In this document: positions 1 to 9,320 of the stretch, piece by piece | Layout of the letters: each line of letters begins with the position of its first letter | Numbering within the stretch: position 1 is the stretch's first letter | Assembly: GCF_012489685.1 (NCBI RefSeq) | Contig: NC_080046.1 | Span: 25,240,223 to 25,304,222 of the forward strand | Length of the DNA stretch: 64,000 nt | Source of the DNA: Lotus japonicus | Taxonomy: Eukaryota > Streptophyta > Magnoliopsida > Fabales > Fabaceae | Reading direction: 5' to 3' | The notes under the pieces: generated by a model | Database searches by the model: none | What the model was told of the DNA's origin: nothing | What the model saw: only the letters and a program-made list of their open reading frames with translations | Program-made: the position numbers and the translations under genes

Positions 1-544
1 CAAAAGCGGTGTCGGTTAATCTGCCCCGAAAAACTACTTTTTGCTGTGATGCTCAAACGACAAAACTTCCAACAGAAAAAAGATTGGAAATGTCGAAACA
101 AGTCTGGCAACGCGGACGGAATCTTCGTTAGAAGTCCCGAATAGAAAAAGTCTTCATCCATTGCTCGAAAATAGGGTTTCGAAGCAAAGAAATTAGCGTC
201 GGCGGACATCCGAAAAGTGAAACCTATCGTGCGTACAGTCCAGAGTTCCGAAATGAAACGCTGGTCGATGGAAAAATAAAGAGAATCTTTAAATTTTCCG
301 AGAGTTCGAAATCTCACTCAAAACGTTGCTTTAAGAGCGAAATAGCCTATTCTGGACACGCTCGCCCTAAGGCAAGTGTGCAGACGACTCGCACTAACTC
401 CGAAAACAACTACGCAACATTCCTCAAGCAATTCCTGAACTTTCTTCTTCATTAATCTTCCTCAAATATCAAACTCCTGTCACGCTTACACTGATCCTAC
501 GCGTGAGTCGGAAACTAGCTTGTTCTGAAAATTCAGGTCTTACA
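1..544 (-). repeat. 3' LTR of the chromovirus, first 544 bases only
   Basis: This stretch repeats 8683-9220 and 10999-11544 almost base for base. It is the upstream (U3) start of the 3' LTR on the minus strand, bounded at 544 by the terminal TG (written CA on the plus strand) next to the polypurine tract. The remaining LTR lies left of the window, so LTR-LTR divergence can only be compared over this part. Confidence 0.9.
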
Positions 545-547
545 ATA

Positions 548-566
548 CTCCCCTCCAAAAAGAAAG
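548..566 (-). promoter_or_regulatory. Polypurine tract (plus-strand DNA primer)
   Basis: On the minus strand CTTTCTTTTTGGAGGGGAG lies directly before the 3' LTR. The same core CTTTTTGGAGGG precedes the 3' LTRs at 18119 and 51997, so it is shared by the autonomous and gag-only elements. Confidence 0.85.
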
Positions 567-581
567 TTTCGACCTCGAAAC

Positions 582-1370
582 TCAGAGTTCAGCAAAAAGT
601 CCGGGGTACAATTCCTTAATCTTATCTTCCAATTCCCATGTAGCATCTCCCGTATCCTTGTTCCATATCACTTTTACCAACGAAATCTGCTTTCCCCTCA
701 GCTGTTTCACTCTCCTATCCCCAATACTCACTGGCGGTGCCTCAAAGGTCAAATCATCCTTCAGTTCAACGTTGTCTGGCACGATCACATGAGTCGGGTC
801 TGGAATGTACTTCCTCAACTGCGACACATGAAATACATCATGAATGTTGGAAAGAAATGGCGGTAGTGCAATCTGATACGCAACTGGTCCAACACGTCGA
901 GTGATTTGATAAGGCCCAATAAACTTTGGCGCAAGTTTCCTTGACTTAATAGCTCGTCCAACCCCCGTAGTCTGAGTAACTCGTAGAAACACATGGTCAC
1001 CTTCCTCAAACTCTAGGGTTCTACGTCTCTGATCAGCATAGCTCTTCTGTCTGCTCTGTGAAGCTCTCATCTGTTCTCTGATCTGCTTAACCTTCTCAGT
1101 CGTCTGTTGCAGCATTTCTGGCCCAATCAACAAACTCTCCCCATCTTGATACCAACACAAAGGTGTCCTACACTTCCGACCATACAAAGCTTCATACGGT
1201 GCCATCCCAATGCTCGCATGGAAACTATTGTTGTAGGTGAATTCAACCAATGGCAGAAGATCATCCCAGCTTCCTCTGTTATCTAGCACACAAGCCCGTA
1301 GTAGATCCTCTAGCGACTGAATAGTTCTCTCTGTTTGCCCATCCGTTTGTGGATGATACGCCGAACTCAA
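582..1370 (-). pseudogene. Integrase C-terminal part and chromodomain-like tail, downstream of the premature TAG
   Basis: 262 codons open in the same frame as 1377-5000, starting in the conserved integrase stretch AYHPQTDGQTER and ending LFAEL just before the polypurine tract. The middle has the GPYQI and HDVFHVSQLRKY signatures of gypsy integrase C-termini. The last 65 residues, with VKVIWNKD and ATWELE, match the chromodomain-like tail of chromoviruses, thought to guide integration to marked chromatin. It would be translated only by readthrough or after reversion of the stop, so I treat it as the separated 3' part of one broken gene. Confidence 0.9.
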
Positions 1371-1376
1371 CCTCAG

Positions 1377-4300
1377 CTAGGTTCCTAACGCATCATGAAG
1401 AGCTCCCCAAAAGTGCGAAGTAAACTTTGGATCCCGATCAGACACAATACTTGTCGGAACTCCATGTAGTCTCACAATCTCCGCCACATAGATCTCGGCC
1501 AACTTCTCCACATTGTAGGTAGTTCTCACTGGTAGAAAATGCGCTGACTTGGTCAAACGATCTACAATCACCCAAATCGAATCGTGTCTCTTCTGTGTTC
1601 TTGGCAAAGCCACCACAAAATCCATGGATATACTATCCCATTTCCATTCTGGCACGTCTAAACTCTGTAGCATACCAGCAGGTCTTTGATGCTCTACCTT
1701 GGCCTTCTGACAAGTCAAACATGCAGCTACATACTCGGCCACTTGTTTCTTCATTCCTGGCCACCAGAAATTCAGCTTCAAATCTTGATACATCTTGGTC
1801 ATTCCCGGATGAATACTCCATTTGCTCTTGTGCCCTTCATCCATGATCAGCCTTCTCAATTCTGGATTATTGGGTACACACACTCTGTCCTTGCATCTTA
1901 AGATATCGTCAGTTCCGATCTTGAATTCCGGGTCTTTCCCTTGAATCACTAAGTTCCTCTTCTCCAGCAGAAACTCATCTTGTAGTTGTCGCTCTCTAAT
2001 CTCTTCCATCAGTCCACTGGCAATTCTGATCATACCGAACTTCAACTTTCCCTCAGACGGTGTCACACCTAGACTCATATCTCGAAATTGTTCCAGTAAC
2101 TCCAGCTCTTTAACCATCATTGACGAGACATGCATCTTTCTGCTCAAAGCATCAGCAACTACGTTCGCCTTCCCAGGGTGATATTGCAACGTAAACTCAT
2201 AGTCTTTGATGAACTCCATCCATCTTCGTTGCCTCATGTTCAGCTCCTTCTGATCAAACAAGTATTTAAGACTCTTGTGATCGCTAAATATCGTGAAAGT
2301 ACAACCATAGAGGTAATGTCTCCAGATCTTCAGCGCAAACACAATGGCAGCTAACTCCAAATCATGAGTCGGATAGTTCCTCTCATGCGTCTTCAACTGT
2401 CTCGAAGCATAAGCCACCACTTTTCGATGTTGCATCAACACACATCCCAAGCCTTGATACGAAGCATCACAATAAACTTCATAAGGTTCTTCTGGTTGCG
2501 GCAAAATAAGCACAGGTGACGTCGTCAAACGTTCCTTCAGAGTCTGAAAACTTGATTCACACGCCTCAGTCCATGCAAAAGGTTGATCCTTCCTCGTTAG
2601 TTGAGTCAAAGGTCCAACGATCTTGGCAAATCCCTCAATGAAGCGTCTATAGTATCCAGCCAAACCCACAAAACTTCTGATTTCTGTCACTGTCTTCGGT
2701 TGCTCCCAAGCCAAAACAGTCTCTACTTTCGCCGGATCCACAGCTATGCCTTCCTTTGAGATAACGTGGCCTAAGAAATTGACTTTCTCCAGCCAAAATT
2801 CACACTTAGAAGGGTTCGCATACAGCTTCTTCTCTCTCAACACTTGTAGAACTTGGCGCAAATGTCCTTCATGTTCCGTTGCATCCTTCGAGTATATCAG
2901 TATATCATCAATAAACACCACCACAAACCGATCTAAGAATTCATGAAAGATGCGGTTCATGTAATCCATGAAAACAGCAGGTGCATTTGTCACTCCAAAC
3001 GGCATCACTAAGTACTCGTAGTGTCCGTAGCGTGTTCTGAATGCAGTCTTCGGTATATCCTCAGTCTTCACTCTGATCTGATGATAGCCTGATTTCAAAT
3101 CTATCTTCGAAAATACAGCAGCCCCTCGTAATTGATCCATCAAATCATCTATCCTCGGCAACGGGTATCTGTTCTTGATCGTCGCCTTGTTCAGTTGTCG
3201 ATAATCCACACATAATCTCGACCTTCCGTCTTTCTTCTTAACTAACAACACTGGCGCTCCCCACGGTGAAACACTTGGTCGAATGAATCCTTTTGCCGAA
3301 AGATCCTCCAACTGAGATTTCAACTCCGCTAACTCCGCAGGTGCCATACGGTAAGGTGCGATCGAAATCGGTCCGGTTCCGGGTACAATGTCGATCACAA
3401 ACTCCACATCGCGTACAGGCGGCAGTCCAGGTACATCTCCAGGAAAAACATCCGCAAAATCTCGAACCACCGGAATACCTTGAATATCCGATTCCTTCTT
3501 CCCCTCCAGACTTAGCAATGAAAAGTACTTCTGAGTGCCCTCGCTCAACGATGCACTAATGTGGTTAATAGAAAGATACTCGAAAAGATCCGAGTCTGGG
3601 AACACCACTTTCTTTCGACTACAGTCCAAAAGACAATGGTAGTGGGATAACCAATCCATCCCGAGGATTACATCTAGGTTTTTAAGGGGTAGACATACTA
3701 GGTTGGCATGAAAAGTTCTATCTTTATATACTACTGAACAGTGCATGCATGCGGCATTAGCAATTAGAGTCCTAGCAGGTGTAGTTACCATAAGATCAAA
3801 ACTCAAAGTAGTAATAGGCAGATGCAGTCTTGATACGCAATCCTTAGAGACAAATGAATGAGTTGCACCAGAATCAAAGAGTACAGTTAGAAGATTACCG
3901 TCAATTTCACATTCCCCTCTGATCAACCCATCAGCTCCTTCAGCTTCTTCTCCATCCATTGTATACACTCTTCCCTTAGCCACTGGGCGCTTCCCACTAA
4001 CAGCATTCACAGCCGGTTCAACCTTCGGTGCCTTGCATTCCGTAGCCAGATGCCCAGATTTATTGCAGTTGTAGCATCTTGGTGGCCTCGTGCAATTGTT
4101 TGCATAGTGCCCGGTTCCTCCACACCGGAAACAAGTCACTTCACGGTTTGGGGTACGGCTTCCCGACCCTCCTGAAGTAGCAGCAGCCATCGGCTTGTAA
4201 GATCCCGGGGTAAACCCTCTCCCCGCAGGTCGTTGATATGGCTTCCTCGCCTGAAACCTCCCTTTTCCCTGAAAACTCTGTGGTGTCGACCTCGCCGGTC

Positions 4301-5000
4301 CTCCTGTTCCAGCCCTGTTGTATCTCCGATTCTTCATCAATTCCACCTCAGTTGCCTTCTCAACCAATGCCTGGAATCTCATGATCCCCAATGGTCTCAC
4401 CGAATCTTCAATATCAGGCCTCAATCCCCTCACAAATCTCTTGCACATGTAGGGTTCATCAACTTGATCACGGAAAAACCGAAAGTACTTTGCCAGAGAC
4501 TCTAACTTGGCAGCATACTCCGGAATGGTCATGCTTCCTTGTTTCAGAGTCAGTAACTGTGATTCACGCTCGTCACGAGCACTGTCTGGGAAATACTTCT
4601 CGAGAAAAGCTGTTCGAAACGAATTCCAGTTCACCTCCACATGATTTGCCTCCATCATTCCTCTGGCGCCTCTCCACCAGTATTCAGCATCTCCCAACAA
4701 CAGATAGGTTGCCAGCCCCACCTTGGCTCCCTCAGCAGTCTGTAACACTCCAAAGATCTTCTCAATCTCCTCTATCCAGAGTTCCGCTTTGTCCGGGTCA
4801 GTACCTCCCGAAAACTTAGGCGGATCCTGTCTCCTGAAGTCATTCAACCCTCTGTTCTGATCCAGAGTCGCCTCCCTCTGACGCTGGTGTTGATCACGCG
4901 CTTCCTCCGCAGCACGTCTCAAAGCATTGTCATTCGCTTGGTTAGTCATTGCCTGGGCCATAGTGGCCATCATCTCTGCTAGCTGGTTTGTGTTCACCAT
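1377..5000 (-). CDS. gag-pol polyprotein: Gag, protease, RT, RNase H, integrase N-part (truncated by a TAG)
   Basis: An open frame of 1207 codons from ATG at 5000. Gag occupies about residues 1-350, with two CX2CX4HX4C zinc knuckles near 290-303 and 311-324. The aspartic protease motif FDSGATH is near 375, the RT catalytic FIDD near 696-699, and the RNase H motif YCDAS near 844. The integrase zinc-binding region is near 1060-1105, followed by the catalytic core. The frame ends at TAG (1377-1379) within the integrase core, just after the conserved DALGT. The next frame (582-1370) continues in the same register, so the stop is a point change, probably CAG to TAG. Apart from that the protein looks complete. 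It would supply Gag and enzymes for copying of itself and of related gag-only elements. Confidence 0.93.
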   Translation of the reverse strand: MVNTNQLAEMMATMAQAMTNQANDNALRRAAEEARDQHQRQREATLDQNRGLNDFRRQDPPKFSGGTDPDKAELWIEEIEKIFGVLQTAEGAKVGLATYLLLGDAEYWWRGARGMMEANHVEVNWNSFRTAFLEKYFPDSARDERESQLLTLKQGSMTIPEYAAKLESLAKYFRFFRDQVDEPYMCKRFVRGLRPDIEDSVRPLGIMRFQALVEKATEVELMKNRRYNRAGTGGPARSTPQSFQGKGRFQARKPYQRPAGRGFTPGSYKPMAAATSGGSGSRTPNREVTCFRCGGTGHYANNCTRPPRCYNCNKSGHLATECKAPKVEPAVNAVSGKRPVAKGRVYTMDGEEAEGADGLIRGECEIDGNLLTVLFDSGATHSFVSKDCVSRLHLPITTLSFDLMVTTPARTLIANAACMHCSVVYKDRTFHANLVCLPLKNLDVILGMDWLSHYHCLLDCSRKKVVFPDSDLFEYLSINHISASLSEGTQKYFSLLSLEGKKESDIQGIPVVRDFADVFPGDVPGLPPVRDVEFVIDIVPGTGPISIAPYRMAPAELAELKSQLEDLSAKGFIRPSVSPWGAPVLLVKKKDGRSRLCVDYRQLNKATIKNRYPLPRIDDLMDQLRGAAVFSKIDLKSGYHQIRVKTEDIPKTAFRTRYGHYEYLVMPFGVTNAPAVFMDYMNRIFHEFLDRFVVVFIDDILIYSKDATEHEGHLRQVLQVLREKKLYANPSKCEFWLEKVNFLGHVISKEGIAVDPAKVETVLAWEQPKTVTEIRSFVGLAGYYRRFIEGFAKIVGPLTQLTRKDQPFAWTEACESSFQTLKERLTTSPVLILPQPEEPYEVYCDASYQGLGCVLMQHRKVVAYASRQLKTHERNYPTHDLELAAIVFALKIWRHYLYGCTFTIFSDHKSLKYLFDQKELNMRQRRWMEFIKDYEFTLQYHPGKANVVADALSRKMHVSSMMVKELELLEQFRDMSLGVTPSEGKLKFGMIRIASGLMEEIRERQLQDEFLLEKRNLVIQGKDPEFKIGTDDILRCKDRVCVPNNPELRRLIMDEGHKSKWSIHPGMTKMYQDLKLNFWWPGMKKQVAEYVAACLTCQKAKVEHQRPAGMLQSLDVPEWKWDSISMDFVVALPRTQKRHDSIWVIVDRLTKSAHFLPVRTTYNVEKLAEIYVAEIVRLHGVPTSIVSDRDPKFTSHFWGALHDALGT

Positions 5001-5192
5001 CGTCTGTTAGCCCCAAGAAAACTGTTAGTCCTAATCGTAGAATAGCACCAAACTATTACATATGGTTAAACAACCATGCAATCAATTAGAACGAAAAATC
5101 GTCCTGCAGACAATCAATTTTCACTCTTTGCAGAGTCACACAACCTAGCACAGAAGACCTATTCCCCAAAGACTCCCAAAAGACTCGACTAA

Positions 5193-5204
5193 GCTCTGAT
5201 ACCA
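5193..5204 (-). promoter_or_regulatory. Primer-binding site for initiator tRNA-Met
   Basis: The minus strand reads TGGTATCAGAGC three bases inside the 5' LTR end. This is the standard plant initiator tRNA-Met complement; the same site follows the LTRs ending at 15692, 36619 and (with one change) 49108. Confidence 0.92.
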
Positions 5205-5676
5205 CAATGTAACACCCCGACTTCCAGGTGTCACTTTAGTAACCAAAAATAAACTTTACGCGGAAAACAGGTAAATTTTTTTCCGTTTCTTTCCTTTAAA
5301 TCAAAGCGATAAAGAAGTAGAGACAACACCCAACAACTAAACTAACCGATATACAAATATATATACATCTGTACAGCCTCGGCTGCACTCCATGTCACGC
5401 GAAGCCGCAGTGACTCCAAAGTAGTACGCCCGCAGGCAAATATACAAACCAGAACTGTGAGTAAAAGTATCAAAATACAGTTATCCAAGAGAAAGTCGGC
5501 ACTCAAAAATGGCCTGAAAGGAAGACCCCTATACTCCGACAGACTCTCTGTGATCCTCCTCAAAAGAACCACACAAAAAGCCACACATCGGAACCTACCC
5601 TGTCCCAACAAGAAACTGACGATCAGAGCTCTACACAAAAAATGTCGCTAATCCTAACCTACCCTCCCAGCTCAGC

Positions 5677-6378
5677 TCACCAATCATCCTCCTCCTCATC
5701 GCTGCTCGGCGAGTAGCTCTCCCCACTGCTCTCGGAGTCAGAGTCGGAATCCACCGTAATCATCTCGGTGTCCAAGTCCATAACCTCCCTCCTCACTGTC
5801 CTGCGCACCGCCCTAGTCGAGCCGGTCTCCACATCCACCTCTCCTGTGAGAACATCCTCCTCCTCCACCCTCATCAAGGGGTCCACACGGTAGCCGTGCG
5901 GTGAAGAGAAAGATAAGAGACGTGAGGCAGATGGGACAACAGACTCCCTCCTCGACTGTACGAGCCTAGAGGACGACGCCACGTCGGTAGAAGCGATGGC
6001 AGTAGCCGGAGGTGGCACAACAGATATAGCAGCAGCAGCAGGCTCGATCTCCTCTGGGTCCTCCTCAACAGAAGGTGAAGTCGGAGGTGGTGCAGGTGGT
6101 GCATGTCCAGTGCCTGGTCCACAATGAACTGAGGGCGGCAAGTCAAAACTCAGCTCCATACGCCGTAGCACTCCGCTCGTCAGGCGTCCTCGCTCATCCG
6201 TCTGGTCCTCCATGACCCTTCCCCTATACGTCGCCCGGTGACCAGCCACATCGATCACCCAAGCGGTGGGGGCATCCCTATCCAGCAACTCATATCTGAT
6301 CCCCCCCGAGGGAGAGACCGTCGAGAACCAGTCGGCCATCGACATCTGGCAGCAGGCCGACCGCCCAAAGACAAACAT
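5677..6378 (-). CDS. LTR-embedded ORF, 233 aa, unknown function
   Basis: An ATG-to-stop frame lying entirely in the LTR, upstream of the primer site, so it would be in the 5' leader of the genomic RNA. Residues 1-90 form a compact conserved block with MSMADWF, AGHRATY and LPPSVHCGPG. A Pro/Ala-rich linker follows, then a Ser/Arg part, then a very acidic end (DSDSDSESSGESYS and EEEDDW). No transmembrane segment or known domain is recognised. A clearly related frame with about 90 aligned codons is in the gypsy LTR at 32392-32721, and its acidic end can be read again near 33810-33876. Frameshifted relatives occur near 15010-15230, 21340-21560, 39882-40121 and 55441-55630. Conservation of protein more than of DNA suggests real coding; function unknown. 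Confidence 0.55.
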   Translation of the reverse strand: MFVFGRSACCQMSMADWFSTVSPSGGIRYELLDRDAPTAWVIDVAGHRATYRGRVMEDQTDERGRLTSGVLRRMELSFDLPPSVHCGPGTGHAPPAPPPTSPSVEEDPEEIEPAAAAISVVPPPATAIASTDVASSSRLVQSRRESVVPSASRLLSFSSPHGYRVDPLMRVEEEDVLTGEVDVETGSTRAVRRTVRREVMDLDTEMITVDSDSDSESSGESYSPSSDEEEDDW

Positions 6379-6448
6379 ACAAACAAAGCCAAGGCGCTAG
6401 GGTCAACTCACAGCAATAAGTACATATACACACAACATGTGACAGGGT

Positions 6449-6470
6449 ATATATATATATATATATATAA
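6449..6470. repeat. (TA)n microsatellite in the LTR
   Basis: About eleven TA units just upstream (in sense) of the LTR ORF. No further signal is visible in it. Confidence 0.9.
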
Positions 6471-6593
6471 GTTGTTATATAAGCATATAAGTAATCCTAG
6501 CATGTTATGGCTCTAACACTACTTCAATAAACAAACAGCACACAGTCTCAGTCAGCATGAATGTATGCGTGAATGCACAATATGAATCCGGAT

Positions 6594-6830
6594 TTGTGAC
6601 GCGTTCCCGTTCGCCACAAGTGAAGCATTTTCACTATGGATGGACCATTCCCGTTATCCATCCTGGATGAAATCCATCCTGGATGAACCATTCCCGTTAT
6701 TCATCCTTGGTGAACCATTCCCGTTATTCACCGAATGATGAACCATTCCCGTTATTCATCATTAATGCAAGGTGAACCATTCCCGTTATTCACCATGATA
6801 TGCACAGGTGAACCATTCCCGTTATTCACC
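6594..6830 (-). repeat. Array of six hairpins with a constant 12-nt loop
   Basis: Six perfect inverted repeats each enclose the same loop CCATTCCCGTTA: 6638-6663, 6681-6706, 6709-6732, 6734-6763, 6771-6794 and 6807-6830. The arms differ between units but always pair: GGATGGA/TCCATCC, GGATGAA/TTCATCC, GGTGAA/TTCACC and AATGATGAA/TTCATCATT. A degenerate seventh unit with a TTGTG/CACAA stem around a TTCCCGTT-containing loop begins near 6595. The block lies 1.39-1.62 kb before the LTR end, the same place where the LTRs of other elements here carry different hairpin runs. Role unknown. Confidence 0.85.
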
Positions 6831-6923
6831 CGATTGAATGCAACGTGGTTAGCCAAACAACGAATCGCCCTTACCACGAAAGTGTTTAGCTCACAACCCA
6901 ATCTCAACCAACCCAATGAGTTA

Positions 6924-7062
6924 GTGTCGGTCAATACAACACAACTCGGAGTAAGTGTCGGTCAATACAACACAACTCCAACAAGAAAACACAAGGGTCT
7001 AGTGTCGGTCAATACAACACAGCCCAAACAACAAGAGCACTAGGTGTCGGTCAATACAACAC
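6924..7062 (-). repeat. Four copies of a 19-bp LTR repeat
   Basis: GTGTCGGTCAATACAACAC occurs at 6924, 6955, 7002 and 7044 with spacers of 12 to 28 bases. The reverse complement recurs three times at 39004-39115 in the solo LTR 36851-40508, so the block belongs to one LTR type and not to this insertion alone. Confidence 0.85.
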
Positions 7063-8529
7063 GGCTCCACAACAATCCCCAAGAGTACTAGAGTACTCGG
7101 TGACTTTCAATCATCACCATAGCTCACCTTAGTGGCTTCCCCCAATTCCGATAACTCTCCAAACCCACAACAAAGTCGACTTTTCCCCGTATTTCGTAAA
7201 TATTTTCCCCTTCAGTTCTCCTATGCTTAAACGTTAATAAAAATTGTTTCAATTCGAATTAGTCAAGTTATGAGTTTATTTCTCAAAGTCTAAGTTTCCC
7301 AAGTCTTTAGTTTTTCAAAGCTCTATCATTCTAAGTTTTCAAAGATCAACCACCCAAAATACATTTCCCGGGGAAAGTCTAAGTAAACCAACATATGGCT
7401 AAGTCTCAAACCCCACATTTGGACTTGCCTAGGGTTGTTCATCCAACCCGAAATATCAAAGATCACCAGATCAATGAATCTCCACTCCGAAATTGCGTCA
7501 AAACGCTCAATCCAACAAAAGCACAACATCACAAGTATGGAAAGCATCATAACATCAACTCATCATCAAAAACAACATCAGATAAAACATAAGTCGAATT
7601 TATCGACGCCTATCATGCAGTCATAGCTAATATATAGTAAGTTGCCCTAACCTCGAGCTGATCCAGCTTCGCAAATCAAATCTCCTTCACAGGAATGCCT
7701 TGAAACTTCCAAAGTTCCTTCAACTGAACCTCGGAGGAAAAACAAAGCAGAATCCACACAAAATCGATTAGTTCGATCGCAAAACAATACATAAACGATA
7801 GACAAAGCATCAAAGCTTCAGAATACGACAAACGGGTACGAAAGGACAAGTTTTCGAAAACGAAAAACTCCCCCCCTTAGAAATAGCCCACGGCCATAAG
7901 GAGAAAAGGGCTTCGGCTCTTTTTCTTCGATCAAATCAGTTTACAAGGTAGTTTTAGGGTAAAACTAAGGCAAAGAAACTGTCAGAACAATTTTCGGACA
8001 ATCGGGTCGAAATACGACTACGCAGGGGCATTTTGGTCCAAAATAAAGGCTCAAAACTTCAAAGTTATCAGTTCTGAAAACAAATTTGACAGCAACGATC
8101 CTCATGACATCCGTGACAACAAATCCTAAAGGCACGAAGTCAGATTATAGCTTTACGACAATAAAGTTTCGAAATGTGAGACAAAAAGAGTTTTGAGTCA
8201 ATTTTTCAGATCCTGGACAACTGAATCGAAATCAGAGTTTACTGACAGAGGTTTTAGACTCAGGGGAACATAAGGAACATAACCCAAGCGAGAAATCAGA
8301 GAAATCGGACAATTTTAGAAAAAGCTCAAAACTTAGAGCACAGAAACGGCTTCAGAAACGCAACAGAAACAACAATCAGAGGTAGAAATCGTGTTAGTTA
8401 CCTTGATACTAGAAGTAGGGACGAACTGCACGAAGATTGGTCAAGATTTCTCGAAATCTCTCCTCTCCCTCTCTCTCTACAATTTTCGGCCAAATGAGTG
8501 AAAATGAAGAAGATATTAGCTTTTTCGCC

Positions 8530-8537
8530 TATTTATA
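8530..8537 (-). promoter_or_regulatory. Probable LTR TATA box
   Basis: The minus strand reads CTATAAATAGGC here, followed by a leader with a GAGAGAGGGAGAGG run. The duplicated copy is at 10846-10853, and the related solo LTR has the same motif at 37519-37526. About 3 kb of LTR leader would follow before the primer site. Confidence 0.6.
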
Positions 8538-9220
8538 GGCGGGCGAAATCGCGGGAAAATGAAAATTTCGCGATTCCGATTTTGCAGCACGATCACCATG
8601 GAATTCTAAGAGAGATTCTAGCGTCAGAATTCCAGAACTCAAAACAAACATCTAAGATTTGGGAAAAACGATATCGAAAAACTCAAAAGCGGTGTCGGTT
8701 AATCTGCCCCGAAAAACTACTTTTTGCTGTGATGCTCAAACGACAAAACTTCCAACAGAAAAAAGATTGGAAATGTCGAAACAAGTCTGGCAACGCGGAC
8801 GGAATCTTCGTTAGAAGTCCCGAATAGAAAAAGTCTTCATCCATTGCTCGAAAATAGGGTTTCGAAGCAAGAAATTAGCGTCGGCGGACATCCGAAAAGT
8901 GAAACCTATCGTGCGTACAGTCCAGAGTTCCGAAATGAAACGCTGGTCGATGGAAAAATAAAGAGAATCTTTAAATTTTCCGAGAGTTCGAAATCTCACT
9001 CAAAACGTTGCTTTAAGAGCGAAATAGCCTATTCTGGACACGCTCGCCCTAAGGCAAGTGTGCAGACGACTCGCACTAACTCCGAAAACAACTACGCAAC
9101 ATTCCTCAAGCAATTTCCTGAACTTTCTTCTTCATTAATCTTCCTCAAATATCAAACTCCTGTCACGCTTACACTGATCCTACGCGTGAGTCCGGAAACT
9201 AGCTTGTTCTGAAAATTCAG

Positions 9221-9320
9221 NNNNNNNNNNNNNNNNNNNNNNNNNNNNNNNNNNNNNNNNNNNNNNNNNNNNNNNNNNNNNNNNNNNNNNNNNNNNNNNN
9301 NNNNNNNNNNNNNNNNNNNN
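9221..9320. other. Assembly gap of 100 N
   Basis: Exactly 100 undetermined bases. The sequence left of it ends eight bases before the LTR terminus and the sequence right of it restarts in mid-LTR, at the equivalent of position 7012. This is a scaffold join, not biology. Confidence 0.99.

Larger units (their letters stand above)
5208..9220 (-). repeat. 5' LTR of the chromovirus (contig side left of the gap)
   Basis: Begins TGTAACACCCCGAC on the plus strand and reaches to within eight bases of the LTR's other end before the N gap. In sense (minus) order it holds a U3, a TATA box near 8530, a pyrimidine-poor leader, a possible leader exon near 7660-7740, two tandem-repeat blocks (6924-7062 and 6594-6830) and a 233-codon ORF (6378-5677) close to the primer site. 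Counting the duplicated part once, the LTR is about 4.0 kb, long for Ty3/gypsy. Confidence 0.88.

Noticed and set aside
5193..5204. tRNA gene fragments at the primer sites
   Set aside because: Only 12-14 bases match initiator tRNA-Met, next to LTR ends; these are primer-binding sites and no tRNA fold surrounds them.
8498..9212. Plus-strand frames in the chromovirus LTR (and copies at 10875-11144 and near 37228)
   Set aside because: They are antisense to the LTR, shift between copies with single-base differences, and cover the promoter region.
9221..9320. N run as a possible centromeric or satellite gap
   Set aside because: Both flanks are the same LTR and the length is the standard 100-N placeholder.
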